A model generated the notes under the pieces. It was not told where the DNA came from and did not search any database. It saw only the letters and a list, made by a program, of their open reading frames with translations. The position numbers and the translations under genes were made by a program. From Bradyrhizobium agreste (GTDB lineage: Bacteria; Pseudomonadota; Alphaproteobacteria; Rhizobiales; Xanthobacteraceae), in NCBI RefSeq assembly GCF_016031625.1, contig NZ_JACCHP010000018.1, forward strand, positions 1 to 64,000: DNA of 64,000 bases, written 5' to 3'. Shown in pieces: positions 56,886-64,000 of this stretch (position 1 is its first letter; the number at the start of each line of letters is the position of its first letter).

Positions 56886-58637
56886 TCATCCCAGTCCTGC
56901 AATGCCTGGATTACCCTCGACCCCCTTCAGCGTCACGCCGGAGCCGAGTCGCTCCTGAAGCATGCGACCCGAGCGCAGATATTTGCCGACCACGTCCCAC
57001 ACCGGCGCGCCCTGCTGGCCGTTGACCGAAGCCCAGCCCGCGACCTTGTAGCGGTTGCTGGCGCTGAGCGCCTTGCCGCTGCCGAGCTTCAGCTCCGAAA
57101 TGCGGCTGCCGATCGCGGCGTCCGGCGTGCAGGTGTAGCTGAGCCCGCCGGCACGCACCATGTCGCCGCCCTGCTGGTAGTAGGGATCGGAGTTGAAGAG
57201 GTTGTCGCAGACGTCCTCGAGCAGGTCCTTGATCTGGGCCCCCGTCATCTCTTGCACATAGGTCTCGGGATAGGTGATCGCGGTTTCCGCCAGCAGATCC
57301 TCCATCGTCATCGCCTGACCGGACAGCGCGGTGACGCCCCAGCGGAAGCCCGGCGACAGCGCGATCTCGGCATTGAGCTCGGTGCGCAGCGCGGTGCAGA
57401 TCAGCTCGTCCATGGGCCCGGAGAAATTGCCGCGGCGATAAAGCAGCCGGTCGGGTATCGCGATCTTTTCCGACCAATCGGCCACGTGCGGCGCGCGGAC
57501 CCGGCCGATCAGCTCGGCCATTGCCGGATCGGGTTTCAGCAGCTCCGAATAGACCGGCAGCAAACGATACCTGACGTCGCTCACCTTGCCGCTGTCGAGC
57601 GCGAGATCGAGCACACCCAGAAATTTCCCGTTGGAGCCGGCATTGGTGACGAGCGTCGTGCCACCTGCGTTCTTCACTGGCATCGGCTGCGGCACGGCAT
57701 CATGGGTGTGGCCGCCGAGAATGACGTCGATGCCGGTGACACGGCTGGCGAGCTTGAGGTCCACGTCCATGCCGTTGTGCGACAGCAGCACGACGGCGTC
57801 GACCTTGTCGGTGCCGCGCAAGACATCGACATGCTTCTGCAACTCCTCCTCGCGGATCCCGAAGCTCCAGTCCGGTGTGAACCTCCTGGGATGCGCGATC
57901 GGAGTGTAGGGGAAGGCTTGGCCGACGATCGCGATGCGATGCCCGCCGAGCTCCTTGATGACAGAAGGCTTGAACACGCGTCCAGTGGCCTTGTCGAAGG
58001 CGGGGGCATCGTTGAACGCGGCCTCCTCGGTCAGGAACACGTTCTGCGCCAGGAACTCGCCCTTGAAGCGCTCGAGATTGTCGCGGAGCGCCTGCTCGCC
58101 ATAGGTGAATTCCCAATGCCCTGTCATCGCCTCGATGCCGAGCAGATTGGCGATTTCGACCATGTCGCGGCCCTGCATCAGGTTGGCCAGCCCCGTGCCC
58201 TGCCAGAGATCGCCGCCGTCGACGAGCAGCGAACGCCTCTCGCCGACATCGGCGCGCAGGCGATCGACCAGCGTCTTCAGATGGGCAAAGCCTCCGAGCT
58301 TGCCGAAGCGGCCTGCGGACTTCTCGAACTCGAAGCAGGTGAAGGCATAGGCATCGGCGCTGTCGGAACGGATGCCGAAGTGTTCGAGAAAGGCGCGGCC
58401 CACCAGATGCGGCGGCCGTCCCGCCATCTCGCCGATGCCGATATTGACGCTGGGCTCGCGGAAATAGACGGGATTGAGCTGCGCATGCGTGTCGGTGATG
58501 TGCAGGATCCGCGCATTGCCGAACCGTTCGAGCTCGTAGATGCCCGCGGTCTCAGCGCTGCGGGCCAGCCGCGGCAGGCCGATCGTTGCGGCGCCAAGGC
58601 CCGCGTATTTCAGGAAATCGCGGCGGCGGATCGCCAT
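56886..58637 (-). CDS. soxB: Thiosulfohydrolase SoxB
   Basis: A 583-residue periplasmic dimanganese protein that releases sulfate from thiocysteine-S-sulfate on SoxY. Tat signal RRRDFLKYAG (4-13). Metal motifs HITDTHAQLNP, VDGGDLWQGTG, GHWEFTYG and GGHTHDAVPQP are present. Last of the sox genes in this run, 50 bp after the SoxXA-binding protein gene. Confidence 0.97.
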   Translation of the reverse strand: MAIRRRDFLKYAGLGAATIGLPRLARSAETAGIYELERFGNARILHITDTHAQLNPVYFREPSVNIGIGEMAGRPPHLVGRAFLEHFGIRSDSADAYAFTCFEFEKSAGRFGKLGGFAHLKTLVDRLRADVGERRSLLVDGGDLWQGTGLANLMQGRDMVEIANLLGIEAMTGHWEFTYGEQALRDNLERFKGEFLAQNVFLTEEAAFNDAPAFDKATGRVFKPSVIKELGGHRIAIVGQAFPYTPIAHPRRFTPDWSFGIREEELQKHVDVLRGTDKVDAVVLLSHNGMDVDLKLASRVTGIDVILGGHTHDAVPQPMPVKNAGGTTLVTNAGSNGKFLGVLDLALDSGKVSDVRYRLLPVYSELLKPDPAMAELIGRVRAPHVADWSEKIAIPDRLLYRRGNFSGPMDELICTALRTELNAEIALSPGFRWGVTALSGQAMTMEDLLAETAITYPETYVQEMTGAQIKDLLEDVCDNLFNSDPYYQQGGDMVRAGGLSYTCTPDAAIGSRISELKLGSGKALSASNRYKVAGWASVNGQQGAPVWDVVGKYLRSGRMLQERLGSGVTLKGVEGNPGIAGLG

Positions 58638-58687
58638 TCAAGAATTCTCCGCGCCTCTCGTAGGGACTGCGTTCACCGCGGGGCAGT

Positions 58688-58993
58688 CTAGCGGATTTCC
58701 ATCGCCTTCCAGGTTTCTTTTTCGGAAACAGCCTGGAAGATCGACGCCTTCGCCAGCGCTTCGGCCTCCCTCGCTGCAGCCACCGCACGGTCGAAATCGC
58801 CGCCGTCGGCAGCCTTCTTCGCGGCCGCCAGCGCAGATACGGTCACCGTCCACTGGTTGCGCATGCCGGCCGCCTCCTTGGAGGCGGCTTCGGCGGCGGC
58901 ATAGGCCGCCTTGTAGTCCGCCTCATTCGCCGCGCGCGCGGACGGCGCAAGGCTCAAGGCGAGCAGCAAGGCCAAGCTAAGTGACTGCTTCAT
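58688..58993 (-). CDS. soxK: SoxXA-binding protein (SoxK-like)
   Basis: A 101-residue exported helical protein. Sec signal about 1-21, then NEADYKAAYAAAEAASKEAAG and later DFDRAVAAAREAEALAK, matching remembered SAXB/SoxK proteins that bind SoxXA and raise its activity. Overlaps soxA by ATGA, between soxA and soxB. Confidence 0.82.
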   Translation of the reverse strand: MKQSLSLALLLALSLAPSARAANEADYKAAYAAAEAASKEAAGMRNQWTVTVSALAAAKKAADGGDFDRAVAAAREAEALAKASIFQAVSEKETWKAMEIR

Positions 58994-59853
58994 GGCCGTG
59001 CTCCCGGCCCCGAGATCGGCAGACCGTTGGCGACGTAGGACAGGAAATACTCGACGTCGCGATACTCATCCGACTGCGGCTCCAGCGGAACCGCGCGGGT
59101 CTGGCTGTTGCAGGTGACGAAGCGGCGGCTGGTCGTGCCCATGCCGCTCCATTCCGAGCGGTAGATCGGCATCGCGTTGAGGATGCCGAGCGCCGGGGCC
59201 AGGGTCTCGGCGCGGATGCGCTCGCCCGGGCTCTGCACATGGCAGCTCGCGCAGGAGAAATTCATCTGGCCGCGCCGCGTGTAGAAATACCGCTTGCCGT
59301 TCTCGAACGCCGCCAGCGCGCGGGGATCATCGGGGATCTTGATGTCCATCAGCTTGCCGCGCGAGGTGTAGGCCATGTAGGCGGTCAGCGAGGCCATCTC
59401 GTCCTTGACGTAGGAATAGGGCGCTTCCCCATTGGCCTCGCGGCAGCGGTTGAGCGCGAGCTCCAGCGTGATGACCTTGCCTTCTTTCGTGTCGAAATAG
59501 GGATAGTTCTGACGGATGCCGATGCCGCCGTTCGGGAAGCAGTCGGCATAGGTCTTGCCGTTCTTGAATGGCGTCGCAAACATCTCCTTGCCGGCATCGA
59601 GCGCGAATTCGTAAGGCGGGAATTCCTCCTTTTCCTGCCACTGCCGCTTCATATCCTCGTTCATGGAATATGGACCGTTGACGAAATCCTCGTGCTTCAC
59701 GTTCGGAAACTTCTGGAAGAAGAAGTTCTGGAACGCCTTGGCGTCGGCGACGGGATCGACCTTGTCGGCAGCGATCACGCGCGGCGAGGCGAGCGCGAAC
59801 GCGATGAGCGCGGCGCCAAGCGAGCCAAGCAGGAGATGGACGCGGGTCTTCAT
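58990..59853 (-). CDS. soxA: Sulfur oxidation c-type cytochrome SoxA
   Basis: A 287-residue periplasmic cytochrome; signal about 1-29. Heme site CASCH (Cys201, Cys204, His205), the ligand/active Cys248 (FVTCNSQ), and C104 and C137 which in diheme relatives belong to a first heme domain that here has no CXXCH; so a monoheme SoxA. With SoxX it attaches thiosulfate to SoxY. Start ATG at 59853 shares a TGATG overlap with soxZ; the longer frame is an artefact. Confidence 0.95.
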   Translation of the reverse strand: MKTRVHLLLGSLGAALIAFALASPRVIAADKVDPVADAKAFQNFFFQKFPNVKHEDFVNGPYSMNEDMKRQWQEKEEFPPYEFALDAGKEMFATPFKNGKTYADCFPNGGIGIRQNYPYFDTKEGKVITLELALNRCREANGEAPYSYVKDEMASLTAYMAYTSRGKLMDIKIPDDPRALAAFENGKRYFYTRRGQMNFSCASCHVQSPGERIRAETLAPALGILNAMPIYRSEWSGMGTTSRRFVTCNSQTRAVPLEPQSDEYRDVEYFLSYVANGLPISGPGARP

Positions 59854-60164
59854 CACGCGATCTTCGCGGTGGTCGTGTCCGAGCCGCCCTTGTTGTCGGT
59901 CCAGGAGATCTTGATCTCGTCGCCCTTCTTGGCGCCCTTGAAGCTGAACTTGACGTAGGGGTCCTTGGAGACCGCGGTGCCCCAATCGGCGACGAAAACG
60001 TCCCTGCCGTTGCATTCGAACTTCAGCTGCTGGATGAAATGCGCGGGGATCAGCTCGCCCTTGGAATCCTTGACCAGTCCAGTGTCCATGGGGTGCTGGA
60101 TCAGCGCCTGCACCTCGGTGATGTCGCCGTTGGACGTTGCGCGTACGCGAATGCTTGATGCCAT
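59853..60164 (-). CDS. soxZ: Thiosulfate oxidation carrier complex protein SoxZ
   Basis: A 103-residue Ig-like protein that pairs with SoxY to carry sulfur intermediates. Motifs IRVRATSNGDITEVQALIQHPM and PAHFIQQLKFECNG are typical. It has no signal, being exported with SoxY. Shares one base with the soxA start (TGATG). Confidence 0.96.
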   Translation of the reverse strand: MASSIRVRATSNGDITEVQALIQHPMDTGLVKDSKGELIPAHFIQQLKFECNGRDVFVADWGTAVSKDPYVKFSFKGAKKGDEIKISWTDNKGGSDTTTAKIA

Positions 60165-60179
60165 GTCGAACTGCCTCGC

Positions 60180-60671
60180 TTAACCGCCGCAACCGCCGAC
60201 GGTGACCTTGACCTCTTTGCTCGCGCTGTAGAGCTTGCCGTCGGCTTCCACGATCGCCACCAATTTGGTGGTCCTGGCCATCTTCAGCCGGTTGGCGACG
60301 GCAGGAATCGTGCCGTCGGGAATCTTGTAACTTGCCGCGAGCGCGAACGGATTCTCTGCCACGAAGAACGAGATCGAGGTGACCTTGTCCAGCGTCGTCG
60401 TCACCGAGATCGGCACGACGCCGCCGTTCTCGGCGATCTCCGGCGCATCCAGCTTGACCTTGTCCGACGGCTCGGCGGTCCTGCCGTAGAGCGCCTTGAT
60501 CGCATCGGCCTCTCTCTTCTGCTTGAACGCCTCTTCCGGGTATTTGTCGTTCGCCGCCGCACGCGCAGGCGCGGCTGCGAACGGTAGATTGCCGAGGCCG
60601 AGCAGCGCGACGGAGGCTGCGCCCTGAAGGATCAGGCGCCGCGTCGGATGAGGGCCGGTGGTCGTGGTCAT
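60180..60671 (-). CDS. soxY: Thiosulfate oxidation carrier protein SoxY
   Basis: A 163-residue periplasmic carrier with a Tat-type signal (TRRLILQGAASVALLGLGN) and the C-terminal swinging arm GGCGG, whose Cys covalently holds the sulfur substrate. It precedes soxZ by 15 bp. Confidence 0.96.
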   Translation of the reverse strand: MTTTTGPHPTRRLILQGAASVALLGLGNLPFAAAPARAAANDKYPEEAFKQKREADAIKALYGRTAEPSDKVKLDAPEIAENGGVVPISVTTTLDKVTSISFFVAENPFALAASYKIPDGTIPAVANRLKMARTTKLVAIVEADGKLYSASKEVKVTVGGCGG

Positions 60672-60697
60672 CTCAAATCTCCTGGGGTCGCCAGCCG

Positions 60698-61054
60698 TTA
60701 CAGGGTCTGCAGGAAATCAACGATCGCGTTGATCTCCTGCTCGGTCAAAATCCGGTTCCGGCCGAACGGCGGCATCATGGTCTGCGGATTGCGTTTGGTC
60801 TCGTCGAAGATGATCGCAACCAGCTCGTTGCGATCGGGGTATTTAGCCCTGAGGTCCTTCAGTTCCGGCCCGATCGTTCCGGGCAGGTCGCCGCCCTTGA
60901 TGACGTGGCAGGTCAGGCAATTGCCCTTGCCGCGGTCGAAGGCGAGTTTCTGGCCCTCGGCCACGGTGGACTGCGCCCGCGCCGGGGCCACAGTCGCGCC
61001 GGTGAGGAGGGCCAGCGCAACGAGCAGGGCGGGCTTGCAAGGAAAGGCGGTCAA
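60698..61054 (-). CDS. soxX: Sulfur oxidation c-type cytochrome SoxX
   Basis: A 118-residue monoheme cytochrome; signal about 1-28 and heme site CLTCH (46-50), with Met ligand near MMPPFG (93-94). Partner of SoxA. Start at 61054 is a TTG; there is no in-frame ATG at a better position and no good ribosome-binding site, so the N-terminus is uncertain. First gene of the sox run; divergent from a DUF938 gene across about 230 bp that should hold the promoter. Confidence 0.92.
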   Translation of the reverse strand: MTAFPCKPALLVALALLTGATVAPARAQSTVAEGQKLAFDRGKGNCLTCHVIKGGDLPGTIGPELKDLRAKYPDRNELVAIIFDETKRNPQTMMPPFGRNRILTEQEINAIVDFLQTL

Positions 61055-61285
61055 GGCATCGTTCCGAGCGTTATGTCGATGATCTCATTTGCGGAATTGT
61101 TCAAAAGCACAAAGGGCATCGCCTGGCAATCTAGACTATGCAGGCGGCAAAATGGGGTTAATATCCTCCGTATTGCAACCGCTGAGATAGTTCGTTCATC
61201 AGTTGGGTTGGGACTAGCAAATTGTTCTTCGGACGTTTGGCCCTCCAGGCCCTCTTTTCTGGTTCGCATTTTTTGGGGACGTCAC

Positions 61286-61957
61286 TTGGCTGAATATGTG
61301 GTCGAATTCGGCAGGGATGGCGGACGGGTCGAGCCGGATGGCCGGCTCGATGCGCCGGCCTTCCATCGCAATCACGAACCGATCTGGGCAGCGCTGGAAA
61401 AGCACCTCGCGGATGCGACCGGCAACGTCGTGGAACTCGGAAGTGGAACCGGGCAGCACGTGGTGCATTTCGCCCGCCACACGCCCGGCCTGACCTGGTG
61501 GCCGAGCGATCTCAACCAGCGCCACCTCAAGAGCATCGAAGCCTGGCGCGTGCATGCGGGCCTGCCGAACATCCGCCCACCCCTGCGCATCGACCTCACC
61601 GATCCGGACTGGTGCCCGGAAATGAAAAGCGGGCAGGGGCCGACCAGCCTCGCGGCCGTGTTCTGCGCCAACGTCATTCACATCGCGCCCTGGGCCGTGG
61701 CCGAAGGCCTGTTCGCCGGCGCCGGCCGTTATTTGCGCCGTGACGGCAAGCTGTTCCTCTACGGCCCCTTCAAGCGCGACGGCAAGCACACCGCGCTCAG
61801 CAACGCGGTGTTCGACACCTCCTTGCGCGAGGGCAATCCCGAATGGGGCGTGCGCGACGTCATCGACGTCGAGAAGCTCGCGAAGGCGGCAGGCCTCGGC
61901 CTGGTCGATACGATCGAGATGCCCGCGAACAATCTGACGCTGGTGTTCGCGCGCTAG
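61286..61957 (+). CDS. DUF938 family methyltransferase-like protein
   Basis: A protein of about 223 residues with the DUF938 blocks FHRNHEPIW, VVELGSGTGQHVVHFARH (SAM motif I) and CANVIHIAPW. The fold is that of SAM-dependent methyltransferases, substrate unknown. The TTG at 61286 is chosen because conserved sequence starts at MAEYVVEF; GGGGAC lies upstream. A longer open frame crosses the sox promoter and is not believed. Confidence 0.82.
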   Translation: MAEYVVEFGRDGGRVEPDGRLDAPAFHRNHEPIWAALEKHLADATGNVVELGSGTGQHVVHFARHTPGLTWWPSDLNQRHLKSIEAWRVHAGLPNIRPPLRIDLTDPDWCPEMKSGQGPTSLAAVFCANVIHIAPWAVAEGLFAGAGRYLRRDGKLFLYGPFKRDGKHTALSNAVFDTSLREGNPEWGVRDVIDVEKLAKAAGLGLVDTIEMPANNLTLVFAR

Positions 61958-61969
61958 CCACGCAAAAGG

Positions 61970-62105
61970 CGCGCTCCCTCCCCCGCCTGCGGGGGAGGGT
62001 TGGGGAGAGGGTGTCTCCGCAATGCGATACTCTCCTTGAGGAGAAAGCCCTCACCCGCCGCGCTCTTCGAGCGCGCGTCGGCCCCTCTCGCAAGCGGGAG
62101 AGGCA
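61970..62105. repeat. Palindromic repeat, CTCCCCCGCCTGCGGG type
   Basis: Starts with the hairpin CTCCCCCGCCTGCGGGGGAG and ends with CCTCTCGCAAGCGGGAGAGG, with inner GAGGGTG / CTCACCCG-like arms. Lies between convergent genes. Confidence 0.7.
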
Positions 62106-62139
62106 AGAACCGACCGTGACCATCACCCTGCAAGTCGCT

Positions 62140-64000
62140 TCAGTCGGTCTCATCCCGCCACCCGATCTTCTCCCTCAAGAACCGATAACCCAGCACCTCG
62201 AATCCCGCGCGCTCCTTGTTGTCCTTGCCGTAGCCGTGCCCGCCTGCGGCCGGCTCGTAGAACCAGGCCTCATAGCCCATGGCCTGCAGCTTTGCCGCCA
62301 TCTTGCGGGCATGGCCGGGATGGACGCGGTCGTCGCGCCGCGTGGTCGCGATCAGGATCGGCGGGTACGACTGGCCGTCCCTGACGTTGTGATAGGCCGA
62401 ATAGGTCTTCAGCCATTCCCATTCGTCGGGTTTGTCGGGATCGCCATATTCCGCGATCCAGCTCGCGCCCGCGAGCAGCTTCGTGTAGCGGCGCATGTCG
62501 ATCAGCGGGATGGTGCAGAACAGCGCGCCGAAACGCTCGGGGTAGCGCACCAGCATGTTGGTGATGAGGATGCCGCCGTTCGATCCGCCCTGGGCGGCGA
62601 TGCGTTTTGCGCTCGTCACACCGCGGCGGACGAGATCGGCGGCGACCGCGGCAAAATCGTCGTGTGAGAGCGTCTTGCCGGCAAGCCGCCCGGCATCGTG
62701 CCAGCGCGTGCCGAACTCGCCGCCGCCGCGCAAATTCGCCTGCACAATCGTGCCGCCGCGCTCCAGCCATAGTTTGCCGAGCGAGGCGTTGTAATACGGC
62801 TTCACCGAGACCCCGAAACCGCCATAGGCGCTCAGATAAACCGGCGCATCGCCGGTCTCGCCAGCGGGGCCGGTCTGCACATAGGGGATACGCTCGCCGT
62901 CAACGGAGATCGCCTCGTGCTGCGTCACCACGAGGCCATCGGGCGTGAAGGTCTTCGGCGCCTGCTTCAGCACGACCGGGCTTGCGACGCCGCGCTCGAG
63001 CAGCAGCAGCGCGGGCGGCGTCAGCGGATCCTGCACATTGGCGAGCAGATCGCCATTGCCTTGGGATTCGTGGTGATCGAGCCGCCAGACGTCGACCACG
63101 CCGATATCGGGAAGCCCCAGCAGTGTCGTACGAGCCCAGCCGGTGGGCGAGGGCGTGCGGACCTCATGCACCGGCCGCAACTCGTCGAGGATCGGCAGCA
63201 CGAGCTTGCCCGCGGTCCAGAACAGGCCCTGCAATGCGCGCCGCGGCCCGGGTTCGAACAGCACGGTGAAGTCGCGATCGCCGGCGAGGAAGGCCGACAG
63301 CGAGATGCCGAGCACGCTGTCCGCCGCGAAGGTTCGCCCGGCAATGGTCCATGGCTGCCGCAGCTTCATCGCGAACCAGTCGCCATGCGCCTGCATCCAG
63401 ACGCCGGTCGGCAGATCCAGCTTGGTGAGCGCGCCGGCAGCGTCGCGCAGCCAGATCGCAAGATTGAAGAAATCGAGCTGGTCGACGATCCAGGCCCGCG
63501 GCGCAGGACCAGTGTCGTCGACGCTGCAATAGACCCGCATCCGCTCGGCGGTCGTCTCGAAGATCACCTGCGCCTGCTCGACCGGCTCGCCGCGCCGCCA
63601 CAGCCGGATCGTTCTGGCATAGCCTGATGTCGTCGCCATGTTCGCGCCATAGGCGCTGGAGAGCAGCAGCGTATCCGCGTCGAGCCAGTCGACGCCGCCC
63701 TTGGCTTCCGGCAGCACGAAGCCATCGGCGACGAAGCTCTTGGTGTCGATGTCGAACTCGCGCAAAGTGACGGCATCGCTCCCGCCGCGCGACAGGCTCA
63801 GGATGACGCGTTGATGCTGCGGGCTCGAGCTGATCCAGCTCAGGAGCCAGTCCTCGTCCTCGCTGGCAGCGAGCTGGTCGATGTCGAGCACGGTTTCCCA
63901 GGCAGGCGCGGCTTTGCGAAATTCTTCCAGCGTGGTCCGCCGCCACAGGCCGCGCGGATTGTCCGCGTCCTTCCAGAGATTGTAGAGGCGATCGCCGCGC
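62140..64000 (-). CDS. Prolyl oligopeptidase family serine peptidase (5' end outside window)
   Basis: At least 619 residues; the reading frame continues to the right edge of the window with coding-like sequence (RGDRLYNLWKDADNPRG), so the N-terminus is outside. The C-terminal alpha/beta-hydrolase domain has nucleophile GGSNGG, the Asp in RRDDRVHPG and the His in GGHGYGKDN. The N-terminal part is the beta-propeller expected for the S9A family. It cleaves short peptides after proline. An internal start at 63891 should not be used. Confidence 0.92.
   Translation of the reverse strand, partial: RGDRLYNLWKDADNPRGLWRRTTLEEFRKAAPAWETVLDIDQLAASEDEDWLLSWISSSPQHQRVILSLSRGGSDAVTLREFDIDTKSFVADGFVLPEAKGGVDWLDADTLLLSSAYGANMATTSGYARTIRLWRRGEPVEQAQVIFETTAERMRVYCSVDDTGPAPRAWIVDQLDFFNLAIWLRDAAGALTKLDLPTGVWMQAHGDWFAMKLRQPWTIAGRTFAADSVLGISLSAFLAGDRDFTVLFEPGPRRALQGLFWTAGKLVLPILDELRPVHEVRTPSPTGWARTTLLGLPDIGVVDVWRLDHHESQGNGDLLANVQDPLTPPALLLLERGVASPVVLKQAPKTFTPDGLVVTQHEAISVDGERIPYVQTGPAGETGDAPVYLSAYGGFGVSVKPYYNASLGKLWLERGGTIVQANLRGGGEFGTRWHDAGRLAGKTLSHDDFAAVAADLVRRGVTSAKRIAAQGGSNGGILITNMLVRYPERFGALFCTIPLIDMRRYTKLLAGASWIAEYGDPDKPDEWEWLKTYSAYHNVRDGQSYPPILIATTRRDDRVHPGHARKMAAKLQAMGYEAWFYEPAAGGHGYGKDNKERAGFEVLGYRFLREKIGWRDETD

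Noticed and set aside
60905..61285. N-terminal extension of the DUF938 protein through the soxX gene
   Set aside because: The extension is antisense to soxX and crosses the divergent promoter region; conserved sequence starts only at about 61286.

Overview
The window reads as a stretch of chromosome from a high-GC alphaproteobacterium, most likely Bradyrhizobium or a close relative. This is an inference from gene content (cobS/cobT cobaltochelatase subunits, an aroB-aroK pair next to a xerD-type recombinase, many branched-chain-type ABC systems, a sox cluster) and from several families of GC-rich palindromic intergenic repeats. No rRNA, tRNA, phage, plasmid or CRISPR signature was seen. Almost all of the window is ordinary, densely packed, chromosomal coding sequence.

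Region by region. 1-5 kb: PH-domain membrane protein, ubiG, then two divergent citrate synthase homologues, one carrying an N-terminal DNA-binding domain, facing each other across a 76-bp gap with two palindromes; then a J-domain protein and bolA. 5-11 kb: CorC/HlyC-type membrane protein, aroB-aroK (ATGA overlap), a 48-residue membrane peptide gene, a XerD-type recombinase and accA. 11-13.9 kb: a lipoprotein L,D-transpeptidase and a gene-free, repeat-rich 0.9 kb stretch with a long hairpin. 13.9-22.1 kb: an amide/urea-type uptake and hydrolysis cluster (two ATPases, two permeases, a Tat-exported binding protein, an amidase, a cytoplasmic AmiC-like ligand-binding protein) with a divergent MarR regulator. 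22-29.6 kb: secA, parvulin-type PPIase, argJ, an isolated TadG-like vWA protein and a Nudix hydrolase. 29.6-34.8 kb: a BioC/NDUFAF5-like methyltransferase, comF, a tightly overlapping glutaredoxin-nitrilase-DUF1178 unit, an EamA transporter and a DedA protein.

35-39.5 kb: cobS, a GNAT acetyltransferase, cobT and a Tat-exported phytase-like esterase in one run with ATGA/GTGA overlaps. 39.7-47.4 kb: an old-yellow-enzyme-type oxidoreductase, a small membrane protein, an RND efflux pair without outer-membrane partner, and an orphan ABC binding protein. 47.6-52.3 kb: a MAPEG protein and an AttEFGH-like ABC exporter unit with a CrtC-type lipocalin protein. 52.4-55.6 kb: two MFS transporters and a small charged protein. 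55.7-61.1 kb: a sulfur-oxidation block (soxX-Y-Z-A, a SoxXA-binding protein, soxB, and a persulfide-dioxygenase/rhodanese fusion), with no soxCD in the window. The right end has a DUF938 methyltransferase and a prolyl oligopeptidase whose 5' end lies beyond base 64000.

Functionally the clearest units are: acquisition and hydrolysis of a small amide under MarR control; thiosulfate/persulfide oxidation in periplasm and cytoplasm; aerobic cobalt chelation; and a glutathione-linked trio. The least explained items are the HTH-citrate synthase with its presumed operator, the AmiC-like sensor without an AmiR partner, the hairpin element at 13.4 kb, and a terminator-like hairpin ahead of the L,D-transpeptidase gene. 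All functions are read from motifs and remembered family features; no database search was run.
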